Shown here piece after piece: positions 6,959 through 15,583 of a DNA stretch of 64,000 nucleotides. The stretch is from Pectobacterium zantedeschiae. GTDB taxonomy: Bacteria > Pseudomonadota > Gammaproteobacteria > Enterobacterales > Enterobacteriaceae. Every line of letters starts with the position of its first letter. Within the stretch, counting starts at the first letter, position 1. A program made the position numbers and the translations under genes. The DNA is taken from contig NZ_NWTM01000007.1 in NCBI RefSeq assembly GCF_004137795.1, forward strand, positions 32,621 through 96,620, written 5' to 3'. The notes under the pieces are model-generated. The model was not told where the DNA came from and ran no database searches. It saw only the letters and a program-made list of their open reading frames with translations.

Positions 6959-9235
6959 ATGCGATATCTTGCGCCGCCCGCGCGGGTAACCTTCTTGAGT
7001 CTGGCAATCAGTGCTCAGGCGTATGCACAGACCGATGTGACTTCAGTGCAGCAAACTCGCAGCCAGACGCAGGACACCGATATCATGACGGTTACGGCTG
7101 CCCGTTCGGTGAAAAACATTGCCGACATCGCTGGAACGGTTTACAGCATTGAACGCGAAGATATCGCCAAGCAATCCTCCGCTGGCAGATCTACCGCAGA
7201 TATCCTCGGCCAGTTAGTTCCTGGTCTGGCCACTGCATCCGGCACCACCAGCAACTACGGGATGACCATGCGCGGACGTACGGTACAGGTCATGATCGAC
7301 GGCGTACCACTGACCGGTTCGCGTGACGGTTCGCGACAGCTAAACAGCATCTCTCCGACGATGATCGAACGTGTCGAAGTCGTATCGGGAGCCACAAGCC
7401 TCTACGGTGCGGGCGCTACGGGGGGCATTATCAATATCATCACCCGTAATGCCGATGATGAACCTTATGCTTTCAGCAGCCAATTTGGCTTGAAAAGCGC
7501 AGATAAGCCGTCTAAATCGGGTATGGCCTACAGCGGTACGCAAACCGCATCTTTCCATAACGATGACATCAGCGGCTTTGCCGGGCTGAACTATACCGCC
7601 CTAGGGGACATGCGCAATGCCCACGGGAATCGGATCGGGCCGGAAATTGCCCAAACCGATCGCCAGGACACAACCAGTCTCGATTTCAATAGCCGGCTGA
7701 CCTGGAATCTGGACGACAACCAGCAGTTGAGCGGCGCATTCAGGTATTACAATGATGAACAAGACAGCGACTACGGCCCTGATTACGGACCCGGACTGGC
7801 CGCACTGTTCTCTCCCGCGACTTTTCAGCCCAGCCTCAAGGGCATCAAAGGGCTACAACTTGACGAACAGCCCCGAACTCGACATTACGGCTTCAATACT
7901 CAATACCAAAATCGGGACATACTGGGTGGTCAACAGTTAACGGCTGAAGCCTATTATCGCAAAGAGCAATCACGCTGGTTCCCTTCCGTCTCCGCGGTAA
8001 CGCACTCAGCGCTACCTGGTGGCAGCACGTATGTGGCAATGCAATCCAATACGGATATTGATGTCTGGGGCACGCGTACCGCATTGCAAAAAAACATGAG
8101 TCTGGCAGGGCGCGACCTAGAGCTAACCTATGGCCTTGACTACGAACAGGAAAAAGACAGCCAAAGTGGGCAATCCTACGGTCTTAATACCTTCATCGCC
8201 AGTAACGGCTTGCGTTATCAAGCCGAAAACCGTTACGCCATGGGGCCGAATGTTAAGGTGGACAAAACCGGTCTATTCCTGCAATCGGACTATGCGCTGA
8301 CTCAACGCCTTAACCTACAGGCGGGCATACGCCACGAGACCATCCGCAACAAGGTTTCCACCTCAACGCCCTACAGCGAAGCCATCACTGCGGATAGGGT
8401 AGCGGGCTATCAGGCCAAACAGCTCGAAGGCGGCCAGGTGAAGCATGGAGAAACATTGTATAACCTGGGGTTGGTGTACCAGTTGACCGATACCCATCAA
8501 CTGTTCACCAACTTTTCTCAAGGCTTCAGCCTGCCCGACACACAACGCATGTTGCGCGACGTACCGGCGACATTCACCATTAACGGTGACAGCATCGACT
8601 CAATCAAAGTCAACAACTATGAACTCGGTTGGCGCATGAGGGATAACCATGGCCTGAATGCTGGCGTTACTGCGTTCTACAACACGTCCGATAAGGTGGT
8701 ACAGTTCAACCGTGACTATAGCGTGTCAGTGGCCGATACCGATGAGCGTATCTGGGGCATGGAAGGCAACCTGCAATACCCGCTGTCCGAAAGCTGGAAC
8801 GTCGGCGGCACGCTTGCCTACACCCGAGGCGAATATAAAGATGCCGCAGGCGAATGGCGAGAACTGAACGCGTTCCGCGTATCGCCGCTGAAAGCGACGT
8901 TATACAGCGACTGGGCATTTGCTGATGGATACGGATTACGCCTACAATCCCTGACCGTCGGCGGAACTGACCGCGCTTATAATGACGCCAAATCCGCGGC
9001 CGTCAGTTCAAGCATCCGCTCCACGCCAGCAGCAAAAATTCAGGGTTATACCGTGTTCGACCTTATCGCTCATGCCCCATTGTTGGGCGGCCAGGTCGGC
9101 TTTGGCATCTACAACCTGGCAAACCGGGACTATAAAACCGTCTACAGCCAACAAGCCGAAGCCACCTATGGAAAACTTTCCAGTCTGCCAGCGCAGGGAC
9201 GTACGTTCGCTCTGACTTATTCGATTGACTATTGA
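6959..9235 (+). CDS. TonB-dependent ferric siderophore receptor, IutA/RhtA-like
   Basis: A 758-residue outer-membrane receptor. Residues 1-23 form a signal peptide ending AYAQ. A TonB box (DIMTVTA) lies near residue 40. The plug domain follows, with the motif RGRTVQVMIDGVPLTGSRDG and the block GATSLYGAGATGGIINIITR, both very like the aerobactin receptor IutA and rhizobactin receptor RhtA. The rest is a 22-strand barrel ending in a terminal aromatic residue (SIDY). The ribosome binding site is AGGAG, 7 bases before ATG. It lies 30 bases after the permease gene in the same operon. No citrate-hydroxamate biosynthesis genes (iucABCD type) are in the window, so this probably scavenges a foreign siderophore. 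The exact ligand is inference. Confidence 0.9.
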   Translation: MRYLAPPARVTFLSLAISAQAYAQTDVTSVQQTRSQTQDTDIMTVTAARSVKNIADIAGTVYSIEREDIAKQSSAGRSTADILGQLVPGLATASGTTSNYGMTMRGRTVQVMIDGVPLTGSRDGSRQLNSISPTMIERVEVVSGATSLYGAGATGGIINIITRNADDEPYAFSSQFGLKSADKPSKSGMAYSGTQTASFHNDDISGFAGLNYTALGDMRNAHGNRIGPEIAQTDRQDTTSLDFNSRLTWNLDDNQQLSGAFRYYNDEQDSDYGPDYGPGLAALFSPATFQPSLKGIKGLQLDEQPRTRHYGFNTQYQNRDILGGQQLTAEAYYRKEQSRWFPSVSAVTHSALPGGSTYVAMQSNTDIDVWGTRTALQKNMSLAGRDLELTYGLDYEQEKDSQSGQSYGLNTFIASNGLRYQAENRYAMGPNVKVDKTGLFLQSDYALTQRLNLQAGIRHETIRNKVSTSTPYSEAITADRVAGYQAKQLEGGQVKHGETLYNLGLVYQLTDTHQLFTNFSQGFSLPDTQRMLRDVPATFTINGDSIDSIKVNNYELGWRMRDNHGLNAGVTAFYNTSDKVVQFNRDYSVSVADTDERIWGMEGNLQYPLSESWNVGGTLAYTRGEYKDAAGEWRELNAFRVSPLKATLYSDWAFADGYGLRLQSLTVGGTDRAYNDAKSAAVSSSIRSTPAAKIQGYTVFDLIAHAPLLGGQVGFGIYNLANRDYKTVYSQQAEATYGKLSSLPAQGRTFALTYSIDY

Positions 9236-9254
9236 AGCGCAAGATAACCGATAC

Positions 9255-9278
9255 GGCAGCGTGATGTTCTGCGCTGCC
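9255..9278 (+). terminator. Possible terminator after the receptor gene
   Basis: GGCAGCG (9255-9261) pairs with CGCTGCC (9272-9278) about 20 bases after the receptor stop. There is no T-run, so termination is uncertain. Confidence 0.4.
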
Positions 9279-9499
9279 ATTACGCGACCTCCCAAACAGC
9301 TGCGGCGTGATGGGTGTTGAACACCCATTTATCGTTAGCCCCCGCAATTATGGTGCTATGCTTATCCGCGTTGACACGCTTCACCTAATTTTTTGACAGA
9401 AAATATCAAATTTATTTGTTTTCTATTCAGGCGTTAAATCGACGACACTGCCGCTTTATATCCAATAGCACTTTTAGCTAACTCACGAGGTTGTCTAGT

Positions 9500-9934
9500 A
9501 TGATTTCTCAGTTGAATCAGTGGTTCACGCGTTTAACCGATCATCCCGATGCAGGTAAACTTTTACTGCGTTTAACCGTGGGTATTCTGCTGCTGTTTCA
9601 CGGCGTAGCAAAAATTGAGCACGGCGTAGGCTGGATCGTACAGATGCTGCAAGGCGCAGGCCTGCCAGGTTTTATCGCTTATGGCGTTTATATGGGTGAA
9701 GTCGTTGCACCGATTCTGATTATTCTGGGCGTGTTTACCCGTATTTCTGGCCTGATTGCTGCGCTGACGCTGGTTGTCGCTACGCTGATGGTGGGCATGG
9801 GTAAATTCTTCACGCTGACCGAAGTTGGTGCCTGGGCACTGGAACTGGAAGCACTCTATTTCTTCGCTGGCATTATCATTATGCTGGTTGGCAGCGGCCG
9901 TTACTCTGTTGCCTCTAATCCCGCTTATCGTTAA
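9500..9934 (+). CDS. DoxX-family membrane protein
   Basis: A 144-residue DoxX family member, related to E. coli YphA. Four hydrophobic segments are visible: near residues 21-38 (LLLRLTVGILLLFHGVAKI, the family signature), 54-75, 80-101 and 112-130. Function is poorly known; relatives have been linked to redox and thiol homeostasis at the membrane. I place the start at ATG 9500, which has GAGG nine bases upstream, rather than the in-frame TTG at 9491 that abuts the same GAGG. The gene is monocistronic with a strong terminator behind it. Confidence 0.88.
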   Translation: MISQLNQWFTRLTDHPDAGKLLLRLTVGILLLFHGVAKIEHGVGWIVQMLQGAGLPGFIAYGVYMGEVVAPILIILGVFTRISGLIAALTLVVATLMVGMGKFFTLTEVGAWALELEALYFFAGIIIMLVGSGRYSVASNPAYR

Positions 9935-9966
9935 TTCTTTCAACCGCAAGTATTAACCGTAAAGAC

Positions 9967-9997
9967 AAAAAACCCGCGAACTTCGCGGGTTTTTTAT
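9967..9997. terminator. Terminator between the doxX-like gene and cysA
   Basis: ACCCGCGAA (9972-9980) pairs with TTCGCGGGT (9982-9990). An A-run lies on the left and a six-T run on the right, so it can serve both convergent genes. Confidence 0.9.
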
Positions 9998-10017
9998 TTC
10001 TATCGTCAGCCTGCCGA

Positions 10018-11010
10018 TCAGATTTCCCAATCGTGACTGTAACGTTTGGGTTTGAATTGGATAACATCACCTTTCTGTAACCCATGTAAACTCGCATCGT
10101 CTTTTGCGACTTCAGCTTCAATCAGCTCCGACTGTTCGCCCAATTTCAACGACAGGCGCGTCAAAGCGCCAAGAGGACGAATATCGCGAACCGTCACCGC
10201 CTGATAGCCATCCTGAGCCTGAACAGACAACGACACTTCATGCGGACGGAACAAAATGGTTTCTTCCGTTTGCGCCACTTTCAGACGGTTACTGTCGCCA
10301 AGGAAATGGTAAACAAATTCGCTGGCCGGGTTGTTATACACTTCCGCAGGCGTACCAATTTGTTCAATCACACCTTTGTTCATCAGCACGATACGATCGG
10401 CGACTTCCATTGCCTCTTCCTGATCGTGTGTCACAAATACTGATGTCAGATCGATATCTTCATGCAGTTGAGATAGCCAGCGACGCAGCTCCTTACGTAC
10501 CTTGGCATCCAGCGCACCAAAAGGTTCATCCAGCAGCAGAATGCTCGGCTCAACGATCAATGCACGTGCCAGTGCAATACGCTGACGCTGGCCGCCAGAA
10601 AGCTGTTCAGGATAGCGATCCCCCAGCCAATCCAACTGCACCAGATTCAGCAATTCATGCACTTTCTTTTCGATCTCACTTTTCGATAGGCGGATATTCT
10701 TCGGCTTCATCCGCAACCCAAAGGCGACATTATCGAACACCGTCATGTGGCGGAACAGCGCGTAATGCTGAAAGACAAACCCTACGTTGCGTTTACGTAC
10801 ATCATGGACGGACACATCCTGACCGTGGAAGATGATACTGCCGCTATCCGGCTGCTCCAGCCCAGCGATAATACGCAGCAATGTCGTCTTACCACAGCCA
10901 GATGGCCCCAACAGCGCCACCAGCTCGCCGCTGTGGATCGACAAATTAATCTCGTTCAGCGCCCGAAACTGACCAAATTGTTTATTAATATTGCGAATCT
11001 CAATGCTCAT
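10018..11010 (-). CDS. cysA: Sulfate/thiosulfate ABC transporter ATPase
   Basis: Energises sulfate import. The 330 residues include Walker [10 protein letters not shown] near residue 34, signature LSGGQRQR near 137, Walker [13 protein letters not shown] and the H-loop FVTHDQEEA. The C-terminal regulatory part is short (about 95 residues) compared with the 365-residue E. coli CysA, and it resembles the pseudomonad form. It overlaps cysW by 11 bases and is the last gene of sbp-cysT-cysW-cysA. CysB-dependent induction by sulfur limitation is expected from the family but no CysB site was identified. Confidence 0.93.
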   Translation of the reverse strand: MSIEIRNINKQFGQFRALNEINLSIHSGELVALLGPSGCGKTTLLRIIAGLEQPDSGSIIFHGQDVSVHDVRKRNVGFVFQHYALFRHMTVFDNVAFGLRMKPKNIRLSKSEIEKKVHELLNLVQLDWLGDRYPEQLSGGQRQRIALARALIVEPSILLLDEPFGALDAKVRKELRRWLSQLHEDIDLTSVFVTHDQEEAMEVADRIVLMNKGVIEQIGTPAEVYNNPASEFVYHFLGDSNRLKVAQTEETILFRPHEVSLSVQAQDGYQAVTVRDIRPLGALTRLSLKLGEQSELIEAEVAKDDASLHGLQKGDVIQFKPKRYSHDWEI

Positions 11011-11881
11011 TTTTGGCCAACTCCTGTTGTTTCTGTATTTGCTTCGTCAACCGACCTTCACTCCACTGGCGCAGTAGCAGCACCACCAGTGACATCAGCA
11101 GCAGCAGAATCGCTACGCTGAAAGCAGCAACGATGTTGTACTCGTTATAAAGAATTTCGATGTGCAGCGGCAGCGTGTTAGTCAGGCCACGAATATGGCC
11201 GGAAATGACGGAAACTGCGCCAAACTCCCCCATCGCGCGTGCGGTACACAACACCACACCGTAAATCAGTGCCCATTTCACATTCGGCAGCGTAATGTGC
11301 CAGAACATTTGCCAGCCGTTCGCCCCCAGCAGCCGAGCCGCTTCTTCTTCCTGCGACCCTTGTTCTTCCATTAGCGGAATCAGCTCACGGGCAACATAAG
11401 GCAATGTGACGAAAATCGTCGCCAGTACAATGCCCGGTACGGCGTAAACAATTTGCAGATCGTGTTCGAGCAGGAAGGGATAGATTTTGCTTTGCGCCCC
11501 GAACAGCAGCACATACACCAACCCCGCCACAACGGGTGAAACGGAAAAGGGTAAATCGATCAGCGCCAGCAAAAAGCTCTTGCCACGAAATTCGAATTTC
11601 GTCACACACCACGCCGTCGCCAGCCCAAACACTACGTTTAACGGCACGGAAATGACGGTCGCGAGTAACGTCAGCTTAAGCGCAGAGATCGCATCCGGTT
11701 CGCTAATCGCGTCCCAAAATGCGCCAATGCCTTTATCCAAACCCTGAGTCACCACCATCATCAGCGGTAGCACCAGAATCAGGAAAAAGACGATCCACGC
11801 CAGTGAAACCAGAATGTAATAGGCTGCGGGCTGTTTTTTTCTTTTAGCCGCGTTGGCCTGAGCGGAAATAACCTGTTCCAT
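11000..11881 (-). CDS. cysW: Sulfate ABC transporter permease CysW
   Basis: A 293-residue inner-membrane permease of the sulfate/thiosulfate importer. Six hydrophobic segments are visible. The coupling-helix motif is around [26 protein letters not shown], here starting near residue 179, and it docks on Cys[13 protein letters not shown] near residue 220 is typical of CysW. It lies 11 bases after cysT and overlaps cysA, a tightly packed operon. The N-terminus (lysine-rich, [13 protein letters not shown]) is cytoplasmic. Confidence 0.93.
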   Translation of the reverse strand: MEQVISAQANAAKRKKQPAAYYILVSLAWIVFFLILVLPLMMVVTQGLDKGIGAFWDAISEPDAISALKLTLLATVISVPLNVVFGLATAWCVTKFEFRGKSFLLALIDLPFSVSPVVAGLVYVLLFGAQSKIYPFLLEHDLQIVYAVPGIVLATIFVTLPYVARELIPLMEEQGSQEEEAARLLGANGWQMFWHITLPNVKWALIYGVVLCTARAMGEFGAVSVISGHIRGLTNTLPLHIEILYNEYNIVAAFSVAILLLLMSLVVLLLRQWSEGRLTKQIQKQQELAKNEH

Positions 11882-11892
11882 GACGACCAGCC

Positions 11893-12705
11893 TTACAGTT
11901 TCGGTTGAATGCGGCGCTGCAATACGTTAATCAGCAGCAGCATAATGAAAGAAACCAGCAGCATGAACACGCCGATCCCGGTTGCTCCCTTGTAATCATA
12001 CTGATCGAGCTTGGAGACAATCAGCAGCGGCAGGATTTCAGTTTTAAAAGGAATATTTCCCGCGATAAACACCACCGAACCGTATTCCCCTACGCCGCGA
12101 GCAAAGGCCAGAGCAAAGCCCGTCAGCCATGCTGGTAACAGCGCGGGAAGTAATACATGGCGGAAAACCTGAAGCGGGCGTGCGCCAAGGCAGGCAGCGG
12201 CCTCTTCCACTTCTTTCGGAATATCAGCCAGCACCGGTTGCAGCGTTCTGACCACGAAAGGCAGCGTGACGAAAATGAGCGCCAACGTGATGCCAATGCC
12301 GGTGTAGGCAATTTTGAATGGAAATAGTGAACCAATCAGGCCATTCGGTGCATACAATGCCGTCAGAGCAATCCCTGCCACGGCGGTTGGCAGCGCGAAA
12401 GGCATATCGATCATGGCGTCAATCACTTTACGACCGGGGAAGGTATAACGGACGAGCACCCACGCCAGCAGGGTTCCGAGAATACCATTAATAAAAGCCG
12501 CGGCCAGTGCAGTACCAAACGAAAGTCGCAGAGAAAACAGCACCTGACGGCTGGTAATCAGATCCCAAAACTGACCAAACGTTAGTTGGCTGGCATACAA
12601 AAACATCGCTGCCAACGGAATAAGAACAATTAATCCTAAATAGCTCAGGCTAAACCCTAACGTTAGCCCGAAACCGGGGATCACTGAGGAAGAACGCTGT
12701 GACAT
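11893..12705 (-). CDS. cysT: Sulfate ABC transporter permease CysT (CysU)
   Basis: A 270-residue partner permease to CysW. The family block [20 protein letters not shown] (coupling helix, from about residue 173) and [16 protein letters not shown] are clear, as are six membrane segments. It is preceded by 155 bases that hold a minus-strand terminator-like hairpin just after sbp, so expression of the permeases is probably lower than that of the binding protein. Confidence 0.93.
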   Translation of the reverse strand: MSQRSSSVIPGFGLTLGFSLSYLGLIVLIPLAAMFLYASQLTFGQFWDLITSRQVLFSLRLSFGTALAAAFINGILGTLLAWVLVRYTFPGRKVIDAMIDMPFALPTAVAGIALTALYAPNGLIGSLFPFKIAYTGIGITLALIFVTLPFVVRTLQPVLADIPKEVEEAAACLGARPLQVFRHVLLPALLPAWLTGFALAFARGVGEYGSVVFIAGNIPFKTEILPLLIVSKLDQYDYKGATGIGVFMLLVSFIMLLLINVLQRRIQPKL

Positions 12706-12810
12706 ACCGTGCCTTTAATTTTCATACTCACTATCCAGCCAACAACTGCTTGCCGACACGCACTACCTGACAGAGAATTTCAGGCGGCGATTACCTGCCT
12801 TTTTAACCTG

Positions 12811-12836
12811 AAAAAGCCGCTACGGTTAATAGCGGC
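12811..12836 (-). terminator. Partial terminator between sbp and cysT
   Basis: On the minus strand GCCGCTA (12830-12836) pairs with TAGCGGC (12816-12822), followed by TTTTT (12811-12815). It lies 25 bases past the sbp stop and before cysTWA. This is a typical place for attenuation that yields more binding protein than membrane components. Confidence 0.75.
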
Positions 12837-12860
12837 CTTAATCCGTCAGACATTACAGAA

Positions 12861-13871
12861 TTACTTATTGATCTCTTTAAAGATTTTGTCGAACACGCCG
12901 CCATCGTTAAAGAATTTGTCCTGCGCCGCTGTCCAGCCACCGAAATCCTTATCGATCGTGACCAAACTCACTGGTGCAAACTGATCTTTAAACTCTTCGG
13001 CAATCTTGGCGTTACGTGGACGGTAGAAGTTTTTACCAATAATACGTTGTGCTTCATCGCTGTAGAGGTATTGCAGGTAAGCTTCAGCCTGTTTCTGCGT
13101 CCCTTTACGCTCGACCACTTTGTCGACAACAGCGACCGGCGGTTCGGCCAGAATTGACAATGATGGCGTGACGATCTCAAGCTGATCGCCGCCCTGCTCT
13201 TTCAGAGACAGGTAAGCTTCGTTTTCCCAAGCCAGCAGCACATCGCCCAACTGACGTTGTACAAAACTGATGGTCGCGCCACGTGCACCGGTATCCAGTA
13301 CGGGAGCATGGCGATACAGTTCGGTGACAAATTTCAGTGCAGTTTCATCATTACCGCCCGGTTGTGCTTTGGCGTAGGCCCATGCAGCCAGGAAGTTCCA
13401 ACGTGCACCACCGGACGTTTTCGGGTTTGGCGTGATAACTTCAACGCCCGGTTTTACCAGATCGTTCCAGTCTTTGATTTGCTTCGGATTACCTTTACGC
13501 ACCAAGAAAACGATGGTGGAAGTATAAGGGGTACTGTTGTCAGGCAAACGCGCCTGCCACTTAGGATCGATCAGCGGTTGATTCAGGTTTAATGCGTCGA
13601 TGTCACCCGCCAGCGCCAGTGTCACCACATCAGCCTGCAAGCCGTCAATGACCGAACGCGCCTGTTTTCCAGAGCCACCGTGCGAATTTTTAATAGTGAT
13701 ATCTTCACCCGTGGTCGCTTTCCAATGCTTAATAAACGCGGCATTGTATTGCTGATACAGTTCACGCGTCGGATCGTAAGACACGTTTAATAATTCGGTA
13801 GCCGCCGAGGCCACACCAGAAAATAACAGCGCTGCCGTAGCAACAGATAACCCCAGACGACGTATTGACAT
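12861..13871 (-). CDS. sbp: Periplasmic sulfate-binding protein
   Basis: A 336-residue substrate-binding protein that captures sulfate for the CysTWA transporter. The signal peptide ends near SGVASA. The mature protein opens with [17 protein letters not shown] and contains [31 protein letters not shown] and the DTGARG block, all sulfate-site regions of Sbp. It is closer to E. coli Sbp than to CysP. The start ATG at 13871 has AGGGAG eight bases upstream; a GTG nine bases earlier overlaps that site and is less likely. It is the first gene of the sulfate operon. Confidence 0.92.
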   Translation of the reverse strand: MSIRRLGLSVATAALLFSGVASAATELLNVSYDPTRELYQQYNAAFIKHWKATTGEDITIKNSHGGSGKQARSVIDGLQADVVTLALAGDIDALNLNQPLIDPKWQARLPDNSTPYTSTIVFLVRKGNPKQIKDWNDLVKPGVEVITPNPKTSGGARWNFLAAWAYAKAQPGGNDETALKFVTELYRHAPVLDTGARGATISFVQRQLGDVLLAWENEAYLSLKEQGGDQLEIVTPSLSILAEPPVAVVDKVVERKGTQKQAEAYLQYLYSDEAQRIIGKNFYRPRNAKIAEEFKDQFAPVSLVTIDKDFGGWTAAQDKFFNDGGVFDKIFKEINK

Positions 13872-14016
13872 TCTTATCACTCCCTAACCTTAATGCTTGA
13901 AAGTATTTAGATGAAATAATGATGAATGCGATCGATTGACGCCGTTGATGCGGCTATCAGGCTGACAACATGGAAGTGACAATAGTGGATATAGGGAAGG
14001 GGCAAAAATATTGTTT

Positions 14017-14038
14017 CGCGATAATTTATGCTATCGCG
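14017..14038. repeat. Perfect 7-bp inverted repeat upstream of sbp
   Basis: CGCGATA (14017-14023) and TATCGCG (14032-14038) are separated by 8 AT-rich bases, about 145 bases upstream of the sbp start. The shape suits a dimeric regulator, but no protein can be assigned. Confidence 0.5.
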
Positions 14039-14111
14039 TTATATTGTTAATGGTTATGTCATAGTTTTCAGTCTAAGCAATTTTGTCACGACTGAAGAAC
14101 GAAATGGTTGA

Positions 14112-14135
14112 CCCTGATGCCGGACGGCATCAGGG
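14112..14135 (-). terminator. Hairpin downstream of cdaR
   Basis: CCCTGATGCC (14112-14121) pairs perfectly with GGCATCAGGG (14126-14135) around a GGAC loop, about 60 bases after the cdaR stop. No T-run follows on the minus strand. Confidence 0.5.
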
Positions 14136-14193
14136 GGACACGGTAGAAATCCAGATAACCTAAAAGTGGACGTAACGTCGTTTTTCTTCTGCA

Positions 14194-15351
14194 CTACTCT
14201 TCTTCATCCAGCTGCAAGGCGACATACAGCAGCAGGCGGTCGTCAAAATTCCCCAGATCTAATCCCGTCAGCTCAGAGATTCGATTAAGACGGTACTCTA
14301 GCGTATTACGGTGAATAAACAGCGCTTTCGCCGTCGCACCGGGTTGAACGTTATTACGGAACCAGGCACCTAACGTACGGCGCAGCAGACCATTTCCATC
14401 CATTGCCTTGAGCTTCGAAAGCGGACGAACCAATTCGTTTGCCTGCCAACCACCGCGCAGACTATCCAGCAGCACGGGTAACATCAGATCCTGATAGTAA
14501 TAACAACGCTGAGCGGGCATACGCTGCTTGCCTACGCTCATGGTTGTGCGCGCGGTGCGGTAAGAGCGTGCAATACTGCCGGGGCCAGCAAAATAGTTCC
14601 CTAGCGCCAGCCGCACCCGCAGCCGACTGCTTTCCGCCATGCGTGACATCAGCGTATCCACGCGTCTGCGATGATCTTCTGCATCCCAGCGCCCGTGGCT
14701 GTTCAGCGCTGGCTTTAGCACCACCATTTCCGTGAGGGAAACGATCGCGATCAGGTTGTCACGTTCCGGCGTGGTCAGCAGCGTCTGCAACTGCTGTAGT
14801 TCTGCCATTGCCGAATCTACGCCGAGCTGTCCGCTGTCCACTTCGATCACCGCTGCGACGCGAGGTTTATTCAGATCGATGCCTAAACGCTGCGCCCACT
14901 CCATAAGGGCGGGAGACAGATCGTCAGTGCGAATCAGGTTCAACACCAGCTCTTCGCGCAGGCGGCTATCCTGTGCCAGCATATGCAGCAATCTGGCCTG
15001 CTCCAGCATCATTTCCGCCGTCATGCAGACAAGCTCACCATATTGGCGCAACTGGCTAGGGTTCCCTGTCAGACCGATAACACCGACGATTTCACCGTCG
15101 ATGCGCAGGGGTAAATTAATGCCCGGACGCACACCGTGCAGATGACGCGCCACGGCGTCATCAATATCGACGACCCGCCCCTGCGATAGCGCCAGCAGCG
15201 CCCCTTCATGCAATTCCCCCAATCGTTCCTGATCGCCACTGCCGATAATCTTACCGCGAGCATCCATCACGTTGATATTGCTATCAATGATCTGCATGGT
15301 CCGCGCGACAATATCCTGTGCCATCTTGGCATTGAGATGATACGACGCCAT
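14194..15351 (-). CDS. cdaR: Carbohydrate diacid regulator
   Basis: A 385-residue activator, exactly the length of E. coli CdaR (SdaR), which controls glucarate, galactarate and glycerate use. The N-terminal sugar-diacid recognition domain holds INVMDARGKIIGSGD. The C-terminal PucR-type helix-turn-helix lies in FIHRNTLEYRLNRISELTGL. The start chosen is the ATG giving MASYHLNAKMAQDIV, which aligns with E. coli; the open frame extends 26 codons further upstream without support. Same strand and order as in E. coli (dgt, degP, cdaR). Confidence 0.95.
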   Translation of the reverse strand: MASYHLNAKMAQDIVARTMQIIDSNINVMDARGKIIGSGDQERLGELHEGALLALSQGRVVDIDDAVARHLHGVRPGINLPLRIDGEIVGVIGLTGNPSQLRQYGELVCMTAEMMLEQARLLHMLAQDSRLREELVLNLIRTDDLSPALMEWAQRLGIDLNKPRVAAVIEVDSGQLGVDSAMAELQQLQTLLTTPERDNLIAIVSLTEMVVLKPALNSHGRWDAEDHRRRVDTLMSRMAESSRLRVRLALGNYFAGPGSIARSYRTARTTMSVGKQRMPAQRCYYYQDLMLPVLLDSLRGGWQANELVRPLSKLKAMDGNGLLRRTLGAWFRNNVQPGATAKALFIHRNTLEYRLNRISELTGLDLGNFDDRLLLYVALQLDEEE

Positions 15352-15583
15352 TTTTACCTCTGAGAGGAACATTGACAATTGCACCAGCATACCGCCACAC
15401 GGTGCGCCACACATTGTGCAAATTAACAAAGAAATGGGAATTAGGTTAAATCTGTGGAAGAACTCACAAAAGCGCGTTTATGGAGAAGCGAGAAATAGCC
15501 GGGCACTTGAGCACCCGGCCAGAAAATAAACGTAACAAGTTGTTTTATAAATTAATTATCAACTTAATCATTGAACCACTCGA

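Larger units (their letters stand above)
13872..14193. other. Intergenic region upstream of sbp
   Basis: About 320 bases without a gene between sbp and cdaR, which read the same way. It contains the inverted repeat at 14017-14038, AT-rich sequence suitable for the sbp promoter, and a GC-rich hairpin at 14112-14135 behind cdaR. Confidence 0.6.

Noticed and set aside
10104..10835. 243-codon plus-strand frame opposite cysA
   Set aside because: Antisense shadow of a well-conserved ATPase gene; composition is proline- and serine-rich without a family match.
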